A stretch of 64,000 nucleotides of DNA from Furcasterigmium furcatum (GCA_001599815.1 BCIA01000002.1:6049626-6113625); one strand, 5' to 3'; positions 1 through 10,453 are shown, counted from the first letter of the stretch. A program made the numbers and translations. The notes: generated by a model from the letters alone, not told the origin.

Positions 1-255
1 ACCAGCCTTGACCTCCTCGAGGCGCCATTGGTAGTAGGCATAGTAGGCGTCCGCGTCGTTCAGGAAGCTGAACTTCGGGTTGGACCGCTCCTTCTCGCGG
101 ATCCTGTCTTCGAAGATGAAACCATTTCGGGCGACGTAGCCGGCAGTCTTTTCGAGGACGTTGCGAATCTCTCGGGGAGGGAGGACGACACCAGCGGGCG
201 GCTTGATATCGTCTAGTACAGCGGCGGCATCGCCGTTAGTCGCAGTTGAGGCCAT
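1..255 (-). CDS. Splicing factor 3A subunit 1 (SF3A1/Prp21), N-terminal part
   Basis: The start codon is at 255-253 and the frame runs off the left edge after 85 codons. After a short acidic lead come PPREIRNVLEKTA and GYVARNG, then FEDRIREKE, FSFLNDADAYYAYYQWRL and a basic end. This is the first SURP module of SF3A1/Prp21, a subunit of the SF3a part of U2 snRNP that helps tether the branch-site complex. The rest of the gene (second SURP, C-terminal region) lies outside the window. No intron is visible in this piece. Family assignment is confident because SURP spacing and the ARNG/FEDRI signature are distinctive. Confidence 0.9.
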   Translation of the reverse strand, partial: MASTATNGDAAAVLDDIKPPAGVVLPPREIRNVLEKTAGYVARNGFIFEDRIREKERSNPKFSFLNDADAYYAYYQWRLEEVKAG

Positions 256-1027
256 ATCGACAGAACTCGCCTACTCTCAGGTGATGCAGCTTCCGGGACA
301 ATGGGTCTGGTCGTCGAAGGTCGATGATTGACGCTCTCCGGTGGCGGGTGGACGCGATTTGAGAAAAGGTGGATTCCGTCTTTGGAAATTTTCGGGCGAA
401 TGGTGCACCGTAGACCTTGGGGCGCGATTCGGGGAAATTATTATTCCGGGGCCATCGTCAAGGGTCCCTCAGTGCCAATGGTAGGTCCAGGGTGGAGCAT
501 GGAAAAGGGGGAACCCCAACACTCACCACCACATCCGTTCTTGAAAAAGGGGCGGGTCAGACTTTGGCCGAGTGTGATCCACAGGATCTTTGATGTCTTC
601 TTTCGTGAGCAATAGGATGTATCGCATACCCAAGAGGGTTGCAGAAAAGACGGCCGCCCTCGGAGCAGCCATGTCGACAAGACTTCAGATCAAGACTCAG
701 ATCAATGCTCTCTTGACTTTACAAAATTACGATGGCTTCTTACCGAAAGGAGGCAATAATAAGAATTGCCAAATCAACTTTAAGCAGCTCTGAAGAATAC
801 CTATTTCGACGGTATAATCGCGAGACCGGCCATGATTGTTGCGACCCCGGTGCTGCGAGGACCCAGCGATTCGGATCTGACAGTTTCCAAACTCGGTGGG
901 AACTACTCGAGGTGCCTGCAGAGAAATCTTCTGTACTAGAGCTACTGAGGGACTCGACTCGCCCCAGTGAATGTAACAAAAGCCCGGGCGAACCCCCTGC
1001 ATAAACCGGCCATATAAAGCCCTGGTC
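256..1027. other. Intergenic: SF3A1 upstream region and TF gene 3' flank
   Basis: This stretch holds the upstream region of the SF3A1 gene (transcribed leftward) and the 3' flank of the Zn2Cys6 gene. Open frames of 60-120 codons exist on both strands but show no recognisable motif and mostly need non-ATG starts. I see no convincing gene here. Confidence 0.6.
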
Positions 1028-3356
1028 CTATTCTGCACGATGGTGGTGATGATGTTCGACAGATAGACAGAAGAGGCCCTGATGACCAAAAAAAGACTCT
1101 GGTGACAAGTTGCTGGTCAACGGAAAGAGCGGGACCTCCTGGTCGAGAAAATAACCGGGCGACGACATAACGCCCTCCATGTCGTGTTGGAAGTGCTCGT
1201 CATTCACAGGGAGGCCTGTCATCTGACCAGGCAACATGCCGGGATGCAGCATAGGTTCTTCATGGCCTGCAGTGAAATTATTGGGGAGGGGCACTGCCGG
1301 ACCGATACCACCCTCATCAGGATGCACGCTCGATCGCGGCGTCTCGATGGCGTTGCTGGCACGATCCTCGTTGTAGCTTGCAGACCGGCTCTCCCTCGAA
1401 GAAGGCGAAGAGGAGGAGGAGGAGGAGGAGGACGATGTGGAGGATGAAGCCCGCAGGTCCCCAAAGATGCTCCGAACCATCTGATCGCTTTCGTGAAGTA
1501 ATGTATCGTCTCGTCTCGTGGCGTAAATGGTGGCCGCCTCCTTGAGGCTTCGGCAGATCCGCGCGTATCGAGCGGCCTGCGAGGAGAACTGGCCAAGATG
1601 TGCCAGAATGTTGATGGAACGATCCAGCGACCGGCTGGCGGGCCATTCGTGTCGGCTTGACGTGCCTAGTAGAGCCAGTCCGAGACACAGGGCTGAGACG
1701 AATGCGCTATTGACGACCAGAGGCTGCCTTCTCGGGGTGTCCAGCTCGAATGCGTACTCGTAGGCAACATCTACGCATTTGATGGCCGAGCTGATGCAGG
1801 CGTCGGCGTATGTGGCGAGACTAGCCTCCCCTGGGGCAGGAGAGGGACGGGTGTCACGTTTGGTTGAATCCTTGTCGAGATCTTGGCGAACCCGGAAGGT
1901 CAGGAACGGTCTCGTGAGTAAGAGGATGGAATCGTAATAAGCCATGGTAAGGATGCCGGCTCCTAGTCTAGGCGATAGGCCAGGGCTCGTGGGAGATGCA
2001 GCGAAGCTCTGCTGGCGCTCCTTGGCGTCATCCGGATTCTCGAGTCCGTCGATGCCTAACATCCTGGGCAGATCCTCGGCCCATTGCCGGTGTTGTCGCG
2101 AGATAGACTCGGCCAGTTTAAGACTGACGTTTTTCCCCGCGTACACCTCAACCAGGATCCGCTCAAAGACGTTGCAGATCCTGAACATGGCAGAGAAGAC
2201 CTGCTCTGCGACACGAGGGCGCTCGTCTTGGCGATTCGCCAGAGATTCGATCGGGATGTTGGACACAGATTCTGACGTCCCAGGAGGCCTGCCGAGCGTC
2301 GTCGAGAGCCACAAGTCGAGTACTCGCAGGGATTTCCAGGCACGAGCGCGAGAGAGGCCTTCCTCGCCGCCAAAGGCCGTGTTCGTCTCGTGGAGGTGGA
2401 TGCCGAGGGTGTAAGCCGCCCTGGTGGCGATGCCGAGGTTGGTGAAGGCGGCATTATGTCGGTCTGCGGCAATCATGTAATATGAAATCAGGAGCACTGC
2501 TTGAATGGTCTCCAGGCTAGGATCGTTCACGAGGTTGAACATGGTCAGTTGACGCCCGATGGCGAAGCACTCCTCGGCCAACAGCTCGTCCCTGTCACAC
2601 TGCGCCCTCCCTTGCGATGCGACTGCGAGAGCCAGGTGTATTATGGCGGATGTACAGTGGGAGCGCTGGGAAGGCCGTTCAACCCAATCCGGTATTCGAT
2701 CCAACAGCCAAGGGGGGTCGAAGAGGTCCAAGATGCCACTGGCGACGAGGAAGAACTCGCTCGCAAGACCTTGGGCTGTGGCAAGAGTGATGGACGGCTC
2801 CAAGGCCATCTCAAAGCGTATGGTCGGGGTGCTTTCAGTCATGTGATTTTGAGAAGACTCGTTGGTAAACGCACAAGAGCCCACTGCGACGTAGGCTGCT
2901 CTTCTCACCGTCTCGAGGAAGGCCGGGGTGCCGGATTCGCCTCCGTATACTTGGGGGGGTTTGCTTCAGCGATAGTCCAACTTGGCAGAGTCTGTTTAAC
3001 GTACTGAACTTCTCTCGATTGAGCTTGAGGGTCTGCGGGCCTCTGTCATGCGGTGACGACCTCATGACTGGCACATCGACCTTGGCCTGGTCTGGTGGGT
3101 GCGCGGGGGATTGGACTCCCGAGACCGTGAGGTCGACTCGGACCTCCCTGCCGGGAGTCCTGCTCCTCGCCTTGTCATCTCCTTGAGACCCTGCTGAAGG
3201 AGGACATCTCGTGTAGCAGCAAGCCCGATCGACGAGCCGAGACTTGCACTGGTCGCAGGGCAGGGCGCCGTTGCATTTCTCCTTTCGTCTCTTGCAGGTT
3301 TCGCAAGCGCGTGCCACTCGCCGGCGGAAACGAGGATCGACCCTGGGACGAGGCAT
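1028..3356 (-). CDS. Zn2Cys6 transcription factor with fungal-specific TF domain
   Basis: Exon 1 is 3356-3005 and exon 2 is 2949-1028, separated by a 55-nt GTACGT...AAG intron; the product is about 757 aa. The zinc cluster is Cys18, 21, 28, 34, 37 and 46 (CX2CX6CX5CX2CX8C) with the usual basic KRRKEK loop. The join restores the typical KFIYGGESGTPAFLE lead into the middle-homology (Fungal_trans) domain. A serine run (around 1415-1435) and a C-terminal HHHHH stretch are low-complexity features. The gene diverges from maleylacetate reductase and sits beside aromatic-degradation genes, so it is probably their pathway regulator; that role is inferred from position only. Confidence 0.88.
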
Positions 3357-3878
3357 TTTGGGGGGCAGTTGCGAGGTTCTCGCGATGAAGAAGAAGTGAG
3401 CCAAGCCATCATGACGAGACAACGACAATGCAAAGACCCTACAGGGGGGAACATGAAAGATCGGTGCCACCATGCGGGGTGCATCTTCGTGGTGTAAGTG
3501 AAACCCCTGAGATGGTGGGGTTAGTAGTACCTTAGTCAGAAGGCAGGAGCAGCGCGGGGCAGGCCACAGAGAAGCCACCATTCGGGGCAGTTGTTACCAA
3601 CCACTTACTAAACTGTCTACAATCGAGCGCTAGTGGTATTCCACCCTGCCGGACCTCTCTAAGTGTGCACCATCTGGGGACGGGGTTGGGGGGTGCACCA
3701 TCCGAAAACCATGCCGAAAACCATGCCGGAGGACGGATCAAGAGAGCGGCATGTGCCACTGCGCAACGCTCGATGAACGAGCAACCATTGCCAGGAATCA
3801 GGATAGACATTACGTTCTCAGAGACGAGTACAGCAACATACAGCATAATAAACACCAGCAACAAGTGTCGAAACGGCC
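3357..3878. promoter_or_regulatory. Divergent promoter between TF and maleylacetate reductase genes
   Basis: The 522-bp interval separates two head-to-head genes of one likely pathway. It carries a direct repeat GTGCACCATC at 3665-3674 and 3693-3702, followed by three 12-bp-like units containing CCG (3696-3732). CCG/CGG triplets are the usual half-sites for Zn2Cys6 proteins. Function is inferred; no experimental support is visible. Confidence 0.5.
3696..3732 (+). repeat. Three tandem CCATxCCGAAAA-like units
   Basis: The units read CACCATCCGAAAA, CCATGCCGAAAA and CCATGCCGGAGG back to back, placing a CCG about every 12 bp. They lie about 150-180 bp upstream of the maleylacetate reductase start. 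They could be an array of half-sites for the adjacent Zn2Cys6 factor. Confidence 0.6.
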
Positions 3879-4958
3879 ATGGACGCCCCGCGAAGCTTCA
3901 CGTACAACATTTCTCCCAGCCGTGTCGTCTTTGGGCCGGGGACCCTCCAAGCCCTGCCCGATGAGCTGGCCCGACAGGATCTCCATGCTCCCGTCATCCT
4001 GACTACCCCCCGACAGGTTCACCAAGGCGAGATGGTCCGGTCTGTTCTGGGCGGTGTCGGCAGCCTGTTCACCGAGGCCACGATGCACACCCCTGCCAGT
4101 GTCACCGAGAAGGCGGTGGCATACACCCAGTCAGTTAACGCCGACTCGATAGTATCCATTGGCGGAGGGAGCACCATCGGCCTCGGGAAGGCCATCAGCT
4201 TCTCGACCGGTCTGCCTCATATCTGCATCCCAACGACTTATGCCGGCTCGGAAATGACCCCCATACTGGGCGAGACAGTGGACGGGCTGAAGAAGACGAG
4301 GACCGACCCCAAGATTCTCCCAGGCACCGTCATATACGACGTGAACCTGACATTGACTCTCCCGGCCCCTCTCAGTGCCACGAGCGGCGTCAACGCCATC
4401 GCTCACGCAGTCGAGGCACTATACGCACAGCAGGCCAACCCCATCATCTCCCTACTCGCCGTCGAAGGCATCAAGTCCCTGGCGTCATCTCTCCCAATCG
4501 TCGTCTCCTCGCCTTCGGACCTCACCGCTCGCTCCGAAGCTCAGTACGGCGCCTGGCTGTGCGGGCTGTGCCTGGGATCCGTCGGCATGGCCCTTCACCA
4601 CAAGCTGTGCCACACGCTGGGCGGGAGCTTCAACCTACCCCATGCCGAGACGCACACGATCGTTCTCCCGCACGCCCTGGCCTACAACGCACCCAGCATC
4701 CCCGATGTGATGCGGAAGCTGGCGGAGATACTTCCTGGGAGCCACGGGGACGCAGTCCGGGGACTCAACGAACTGTTGAAGGACTTGAAAGTTGAGCGCG
4801 GGCTGAAGTATTACGGGTTCAGGGAGGAGGATATCGACAAGGCGGCAGATATCGCTGTGAGCAACCCGTACTATAACCCACGAGCCATCGAGAGGGGTCC
4901 TGTGAGGGAACTGATCAGGAGAGCGTGGGAGGGGGAAGAGGCCAGGGCAGATCTTTAG
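3879..4958 (+). CDS. Maleylacetate reductase (iron-alcohol-dehydrogenase fold)
   Basis: This is an uninterrupted 359-codon frame from a well-placed ATG. The N-terminus FTYNISPSRVVFGPGTL, the nucleotide-binding SIGGGSTIGLGKAI, PTTYAGSEMTPI and the helical domain with HHKLCHTLGGSFNLPHAETH are characteristic of fungal and bacterial maleylacetate reductases. The enzyme reduces maleylacetate with NAD(P)H to 3-oxoadipate, the last step before the 3-oxoadipate pathway proper, probably in the cytosol. Length fits the family (about 350-360 aa). It is convergent with the intradiol dioxygenase gene (297 bp apart), whose product, after hydroxyquinol cleavage, would be its substrate. Confidence 0.92.
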   Translation: MDAPRSFTYNISPSRVVFGPGTLQALPDELARQDLHAPVILTTPRQVHQGEMVRSVLGGVGSLFTEATMHTPASVTEKAVAYTQSVNADSIVSIGGGSTIGLGKAISFSTGLPHICIPTTYAGSEMTPILGETVDGLKKTRTDPKILPGTVIYDVNLTLTLPAPLSATSGVNAIAHAVEALYAQQANPIISLLAVEGIKSLASSLPIVVSSPSDLTARSEAQYGAWLCGLCLGSVGMALHHKLCHTLGGSFNLPHAETHTIVLPHALAYNAPSIPDVMRKLAEILPGSHGDAVRGLNELLKDLKVERGLKYYGFREEDIDKAADIAVSNPYYNPRAIERGPVRELIRRAWEGEEARADL

Positions 4959-5254
4959 AATCAATCTAGAATTAGACCGGTAACAACCAGACATGACCAA
5001 AGCAGCAGAGGGAGTTACAGATGAACTCAGGGATCCACGGGCATGGCGCAACAGTACCAACAATTCTATGTCAATGCGATCACCAGCGCCCCAGCCCCCG
5101 ATGAGCACGTCAAGTCTGGCCGTTGCTGAAGACATCGTCCAAGGACATGCAATCAGATGATGAAATACTTCAGAAATCATATTACTGCAGATGAATGACA
5201 CGAGACCATGTTACCAGTGCCAATGAAAACTGATCAATACCTATTCCCACATCC

Positions 5255-6334
5255 CTAGTCTAACTCCGGTACAGGCAAGCCGTCGACGTATTCCATCTTC
5301 TTCCCCTGCGCGGCCATCGCCTCTCGTGCATTCTTGTACCGCAGGTCGAGCGCTTCCTGCTTCGTGACCAGTACAAAGTCGTACTTCATCAACGCGCACC
5401 CAACCTGCACGCCGTACCGAGCAGCCATCGCCTCGTCCTCCACCTTGCCCAGCTCGGTGACGAGGGTGTTCTTGACCCCGAAAACCGCATCGGAGCTCTC
5501 ATAGGGGTCATTCTTCAGGTACAACGCGCTGGCCATGAGGTGTCAGTAGTCTCTTCTCTCGCAGGCCGTCCAGCAAAGACTCACGTAATGAGAGGATCGT
5601 AGACCGGGTGATCAAACATGAAATGCATGTGGCTCGGCCGATAGCAATGGCGGCCGAGCTTCGCGAGGAGCTGTCCCACGGGACCGTCGCTCGGGATGGG
5701 GTACGGAACCGGTACGATGGCCTTGAACCAGAAGCTCCCGTCCTTGTCGCTCCTGAGAACGGCGCGTCCGTCGGGCCCGGGGTGATCCGCGTACTGGACG
5801 TCGTAGAACCCCTTCGAGTCTGTTTCCCAGACGTCAATCTTGACGTCCTCGAGGGGATTGCCCGCCGAGTCGCGCACCGAGCAGACGACGAGGAGCGGCT
5901 CTCCATCCGGGTCGCTCGCGATGCCAGCACCGTGGCCGACCGGCTTGGCTTCGTGAGTGTGGAACGGTCCCAGAACCGTGCCGTCCGTGGAGCCGCCGGG
6001 CTTGGGATGGTCGATTGCATCCACGAGAAGGGAGACGCCGAGGACGTCTGAGAGTAAGATGTACTCCTTTCACGGCTCAATGTCAGGAAGCACCGATGAT
6101 GAGGACGACTCGGATGGGCCTACTTACCTGGCGAGTCTCGGTGCAAGTCTGGCCGACCTTGGTCAGGAATTCTATCGCGGCCATCCACTCCCCTGTGCTG
6201 AGTCTGGTTTCTCGCACCAGGTCATGAAGGTGAACGACCAGTCGTTCGAGGATGAACTTCAGCCGCCGATCGGGGCATGTGGAATTGATGAATTGCACAT
6301 TCTCCGTGATGTTCTCGATCGTCAGGTCCATCAT
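5255..6334 (-). CDS. Intradiol ring-cleavage dioxygenase, hydroxyquinol 1,2-dioxygenase type
   Basis: Three exons: 6334-6128, 6066-5585 and 5528-5255, with clean GTAAGT/GTGAGT donors; about 320 aa. The N-terminal dimerisation helices (IENITENVQFINS, ERLVVHLHDLVRE) precede the catalytic beta domain. The Fe(III) ligands can be placed by spacing at Tyr157 (GFYDVQY), Tyr191 (VPYPIP), His215 and His217 (YRPSHMHF). The family cleaves catechols between the two hydroxyls; with maleylacetate reductase next door, hydroxyquinol is the likely substrate, giving maleylacetate. I chose the ATG-ATG at 6334-6329 because it gives family length; an in-frame ATG at 6559 would add 75 low-complexity residues. The gene diverges from the flavoprotein monooxygenase gene. 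Confidence 0.88.
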
Positions 6335-6745
6335 CTTGCCAGGTGCAATTGCTTGGAGTGTGATAAGTTGGCGTTGGCGATTGATTCTCGAGAGATGTGA
6401 GCGAGCAAGTACCACTTCAGCCGAATCCTCAGCGGTTGTCTTTACACGCTCTGCGGGGCCGGATCTTGGCTGGGCGGGGGGCAGTTCGGGGGTTCCGGAA
6501 GGCCCCTTCGGATGCGTTCCGGATGTGGGACCCGGACCAACCCCGCAACCGACGGGCATCCCGGATGCCACAAAAGGCGAACTTCCAGACTGAGTCCAGT
6601 TCCCAGCCCAAACCTTGAGCTGTTGGCAGTCTTTTACTCTCTAATTGCCGTCAACATCGTGGCGCATTGGAGAAAGTTTGGGTAAGAAATCAACCAGACA
6701 ACACAGCACAGACTACGGCTCTGAACGAACCCGTGCCCAGCAAAG
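6335..6745. promoter_or_regulatory. Divergent promoter of dioxygenase and monooxygenase genes
   Basis: The 411-bp interval drives two pathway genes in opposite directions. It is rich in CCGG elements, including two exact GTTCCGGA palindrome-like sites at 6492-6499 and 6516-6523 (24 bp apart), plus several other CCGGA motifs nearby. These are candidate Zn2Cys6 sites; the function is inferred. If translation of the dioxygenase started at 6559, part of this region would be coding. Confidence 0.5.
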
Positions 6746-8932
6746 ATGCCTGTCTTCCAAGAGGCTGCGCATGAGGACCGTGACCTTCGGATCCATCAAA
6801 CAATCGAGCCGCCTCTGCCAAGACTCACACCTCGGGCTGATCTATCTGTGCAGGATGGCGGCGACGAGAAGCACGAAGTCGTCGTGATAGGGGTAAGTCC
6901 CGGCGCTGAGAACCCTTTCCCCAATCGCCACTAATCAATCACTCCTTGCAGGCAGGCCCGGCGGGCATGATGTGCACGTTGCTCCTCGCCCGCTACGGAC
7001 TTGGAGATATCCTGGCTTGCTACGATGCAAAGCCCGGAACGCTCAAGGCCGGCCAGGCCGACGGCCTCCAACCTCGCACGCTGGAGGTGCTCAAAAGCCT
7101 GGACATCGCCGACGAGATTCTCAACCACGGCTGCCATATGTCTGAGGTGGCCTTCTGGAATCCGGGAGAAAAGAAAAACGGGCGCTCTGGGATCGAGCGC
7201 ACATCCTTTGCGCCAGACGTGGTGGTTGCGGCTAGGTACAAGCACGAGGTCACCATCCACCAAGGCCGCATCGAGCGAATCTTGGAGGGCAACCTCGAGC
7301 AGTACGCGTCGAACTGCATTCGTCGGAATTCTCGGTTCCTGGGCTTTCAGATGGACGAGGAAGGCGATGCCGAGTTCCCCGTGAAGCTCCAGATCGAGCA
7401 GGAGGATGCCGACGGGGTCAAGACGCGCAGGAGTGTCCGCACCAAGTACCTGGTCGGTGCCGATGGTGCGCATTCAACGGTCAGACAGTCCATGGGACTC
7501 GGCCTTGTTGGGGAAACGACCGATCATATCTGGGGCGTCGTCGACTTTGTCGCGGAGACGGACTTCCCGGACGTGCGGAAACGTTGCGCGATCCATTCTG
7601 ACACCGGCTCTGTCATGATCATTCCCCGTGAGCGCATCGCGAGTGGGGAGTTCCTGACTCGTCTCTACGTGCAGACAGTCGAGGAAGTGCCCGTTCCGTC
7701 CGGGTCCGAGCCCGAGCCCGAGTCCGAGTCCGCTCAGGGCGGACCCGTCTCCAGAGCCGATGCGAGAAGCCGGAGGGCAGCCATCACGCTTGAGTCCATC
7801 CTGGAACAGGCAGAGAGGGTCTTCGCGCCGTACAAAATCGCCATCAAAGAGGGCACCAAAGTTGACTGGTGGGCCGCCTATCAGATCGGGCAGCGTACGT
7901 GCCCCAAGTTCTCTCTCAAGGACGCTTCCGGCCATGATAGGATATTCATCGCGGGAGACGGTAAGCAAGCACAGGCCGCTCCTCTGTATGGCCGCAGAAA
8001 CAGCTGACACCCGCAAAAGCCTGTCATACTCACAGCCCCAAGGCTGGCCAGGGAATGAATGTATCCATGATGGACTCGTACAACCTCTCCTGGAAACTGG
8101 CTCACGAGATTCACGGACTCAGCCCCACTGGCGCAACGCCATCCGTTCTGTCGACATACGGGGAGGAGCGCTCGGAGATTGCCAGACAGCTCATCGAGTT
8201 TGACACCAAGTTCTCTTCCATGTTTTCGGGTAAAATCGACTCGGAAAAGTCCCTCGAAGGACTGACACACGAGCAGTTCCTCAAGGTCTTCAGTGAAGGC
8301 AGCGGCTTCACGAGTGGCTGCGGCATCGAATACCTTCCTGGCATTCTCGTCGAGCCTCCGGCCTCTCCCGAGTCATACCCGGTCAGGGGAGATGACTACC
8401 TCTCCGGGGTTTTGAAGCCTGGTCGGCGCCTGCTGGACTCCATGGTCAGACGTTATGCGGATGCAAACTTGCGGCATCTTCAAGATGGTACGAGTTCCCA
8501 GGACGCCAATCCTCCCTCGTGTTATTGATACTAATGGAGGCAGACTTTCCATCCACTGGCCGCTTCCGAGTCCTCGTCTTCACCACATTCGACCTACCTG
8601 AGAGGGATGGGCTTGCTTCTCGAGGGGTAAATCAGATTTGCCAGCACATCCTATCAACCTTCCCACAAGGGGCCGTCGAGCTGGTTGTTCTGCACCCCTT
8701 CTCAGAGCGGAAGTTTGAATGGGCCGATATTCCGGACTCTATCAAGAAGTACGCGGAGATGCGTTTTCACGGACCGGTAGATGATCATCTGTACGCGACG
8801 TATGGGGTTAGCCCTGACGAGGGGGCCGTGGCTATCGTCCGGCCGGACGGCTACGTCGGTGCTGTGACGTCTCTTTCAGCCACGTCCCTCGTGGACGAGT
8901 ATTTGGGTCGTTGTTTGGTTAGGAAGCTATAG
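6746..8932 (+). CDS. FAD-dependent phenol 2-monooxygenase family hydroxylase
   Basis: Four exons: 6746-6892, 6952-7960, 8020-8487 and 8544-8932; 670 aa, matching the family. The FAD dinucleotide motif is split by intron 1 (EVVVIG / AGPAGMM, Gly49, Gly51, Gly54). The DG motif is YLVGADGAHSTVR and the second FAD (GD) motif is FIAGDACHTHSPKAGQGMN. The C-terminus (DDFPSTGRFRVLVF onward) is the thioredoxin-like domain of phenol hydroxylases. These enzymes use NADPH and O2 to add an ortho hydroxyl to phenols; resorcinol to hydroxyquinol is the reaction that would feed the neighbouring dioxygenase. Substrate is inferred from context. Confidence 0.9.
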
Positions 8933-8988
8933 ATAAGGCTTACATGACGCCCCTGGTATCTCCCATGATCCTGCTCTGGGCTCATTGC

Positions 8989-9123
8989 ATTCCATCTCCA
9001 CAGCTGTCACATGTCTGCGGTGGCTTTCTGGAACCAGGGTCGAAGACAAGTGGCCGCCCCGGAATTGAGCGTATATCTTTTACGCCGGATGCGGTGGTTG
9101 CTTCTAGGTACCAGCAAGATTGA
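8989..9123 (+). pseudogene. Decayed partial copy of the monooxygenase gene
   Basis: About 120 bp match codons of the upstream flavoprotein gene at roughly 7116-7248. One frame reads CHMSAVAFWNQG, against CHMSEVAFWNPG in the intact gene. After a frameshift the match resumes as GIERISFTPDAVVASRYQQD, against GIERTSFAPDVVVAARYKHE. It ends in a TGA at 9121-9123. The fragment lies only 60-190 bp beyond the stop of the intact gene and has no start of its own, so it is a relic of a local partial duplication or of a lost second copy. Confidence 0.85.
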
Positions 9124-10042
9124 AGAGTCATACTCTGTAACGGCCCAGCCGCGTAGCCGTACGCTGGCGATTTATCCCTGGTTTATTCTAAGACTTTCAC
9201 TTGAGAGGATCTCACGGTCCGGCCCGATGTTCTCAAGGAAGTAGCTTAGCCATCCTATCTACTACCCGTGCCTTTTATTAGTTATCTAGTAAAAAGTAAG
9301 TGTAAAGCTGCCCCTTATTAGTCGTTGTTCGGAATAGCAGGTTTGGCGTGGCACGATGATCAGGGGTAACGTCGCAGGTGGAATCACATATGACCCTTTC
9401 CCAAAACCGGAGGTACGGAAGGTATCCGGTGATTGGCACCAGGGAAGGGTTTGGCTGACAGCACCAAACAGCCTGTGATCTCATAGTCATTGAACTTGGT
9501 GCAGCCCGGCCGGTCACCACGTGGTCAGCCTCAGGGCTAGTCACCACACTCCGGGGGCCCCGCATGATGAAGTCGGAGAGGCCGCGCTACTCGAGTTTAC
9601 ATACACAAACCATGGGGGCTGTATGTACCGCGCTATTACGCCCCGTGAAAGATATTTTTATGCGTTCCATGGACTAGAAGAACCGGCGAAAAACAAGAGC
9701 ATAACTGAGGATTGTATGGCACTCAGCTAGCTATCACACGATTCTCTTCATAGCAAACCGCCGGTGATGCCCGCATTTACAACAATACAGCAGGTATTTT
9801 TAGAGCTGGAAGTATCATGTTGGACTTCTCTATGAAATCAGGTTAAGAACGTAAGACTATAAAGGAGTCTCGATTCTACTCCCAAAAGGTGAAGTGATCC
9901 GATCAACGCACTCAACCATTCAAGACAACACAGTCACAACATATCAGACTTCGTTTCCAATATCTTTTCGATCTGCTTCGACAACAATCTCGACAGCCAG
10001 CTCAGTCTATTAGCACTGGATCAGCCATAACATCAATTCAAC
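9124..10042. other. Intergenic region with TATA box for the secreted-protein gene
   Basis: The region is more AT-rich than its surroundings, with poor coding potential and short frames only. It may hold further unrecognisable remains of the duplicated flavoprotein gene. A TATAAAG box at 9858-9864 lies 179 bp before the start codon of the small secreted protein gene. Confidence 0.5.
9858..9864 (+). promoter_or_regulatory. TATA box (TATAAAG)
   Basis: A consensus TATA element lies 179 bp upstream of the ATG of the cysteine-rich secreted protein, followed by a CA-rich leader typical of strongly induced fungal genes. Confidence 0.55.
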
Positions 10043-10453
10043 ATGTACGCCTCCATCACAAAGACCACCATCGTCATCTTGGCCCTCGCCGGCCTCGCAG
10101 TCTCAGCCCCGCACCCGCAAGCATATCCCGATAAGTGCGGCGACATGGTCTGCCCTTCCGACAAGCCACTCTGCTGCGGCGTTCCCTACAACGGCGCCAT
10201 TGGACTCGAATGCATGGCGGGCAAGGTCTGCCCGCCCATCCCTACCGTTCCCTGGCACTACAGGGACCCCCATAACCCCAAGGGGGGCATCGATGCCCGT
10301 CAGGCAGAGCCCAGGGCCGAGCGCACGGCTCCCCCTATTCCCTCCCCAACCTTCGGCCCCAAGTGCGGAGATTCCTTCTTCTGCAAGCCCGGCCAGGTCT
10401 GCTGCACCCTCTACACCTGCGCCGACACTCCTGAGCAGTGCCCCCCTCAGTAG
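10043..10453 (+). CDS. Small secreted protein with two six-cysteine modules
   Basis: A single exon encodes 136 aa. Residues 1-21 form a signal peptide (hydrophobic VILALAGLAV, likely cleavage after AVSA). The mature protein has twelve cysteines in two similar blocks: Cys32, 37, 44, 45, 57, 63 and Cys108, 114, 120, 121, 126, 133. Each block begins KCGD, has a CC pair in the middle and ends CPP or CPPQ. A proline/arginine-rich linker with ARQ and AER sites, possibly cleaved by Kex2-like or other proteases, separates them. I do not recognise a named family. Size, signal peptide and cysteine content fit a secreted effector-like or surface protein; function is unknown. Confidence 0.8.
   Translation: MYASITKTTIVILALAGLAVSAPHPQAYPDKCGDMVCPSDKPLCCGVPYNGAIGLECMAGKVCPPIPTVPWHYRDPHNPKGGIDARQAEPRAERTAPPIPSPTFGPKCGDSFFCKPGQVCCTLYTCADTPEQCPPQ

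Noticed and set aside
6335..6559. N-terminal extension of the dioxygenase from the ATG at 6559
   Set aside because: It would add 75 low-complexity Pro/Gly residues not expected for the family; the ATG-ATG at 6334 gives normal length. Not fully excluded.
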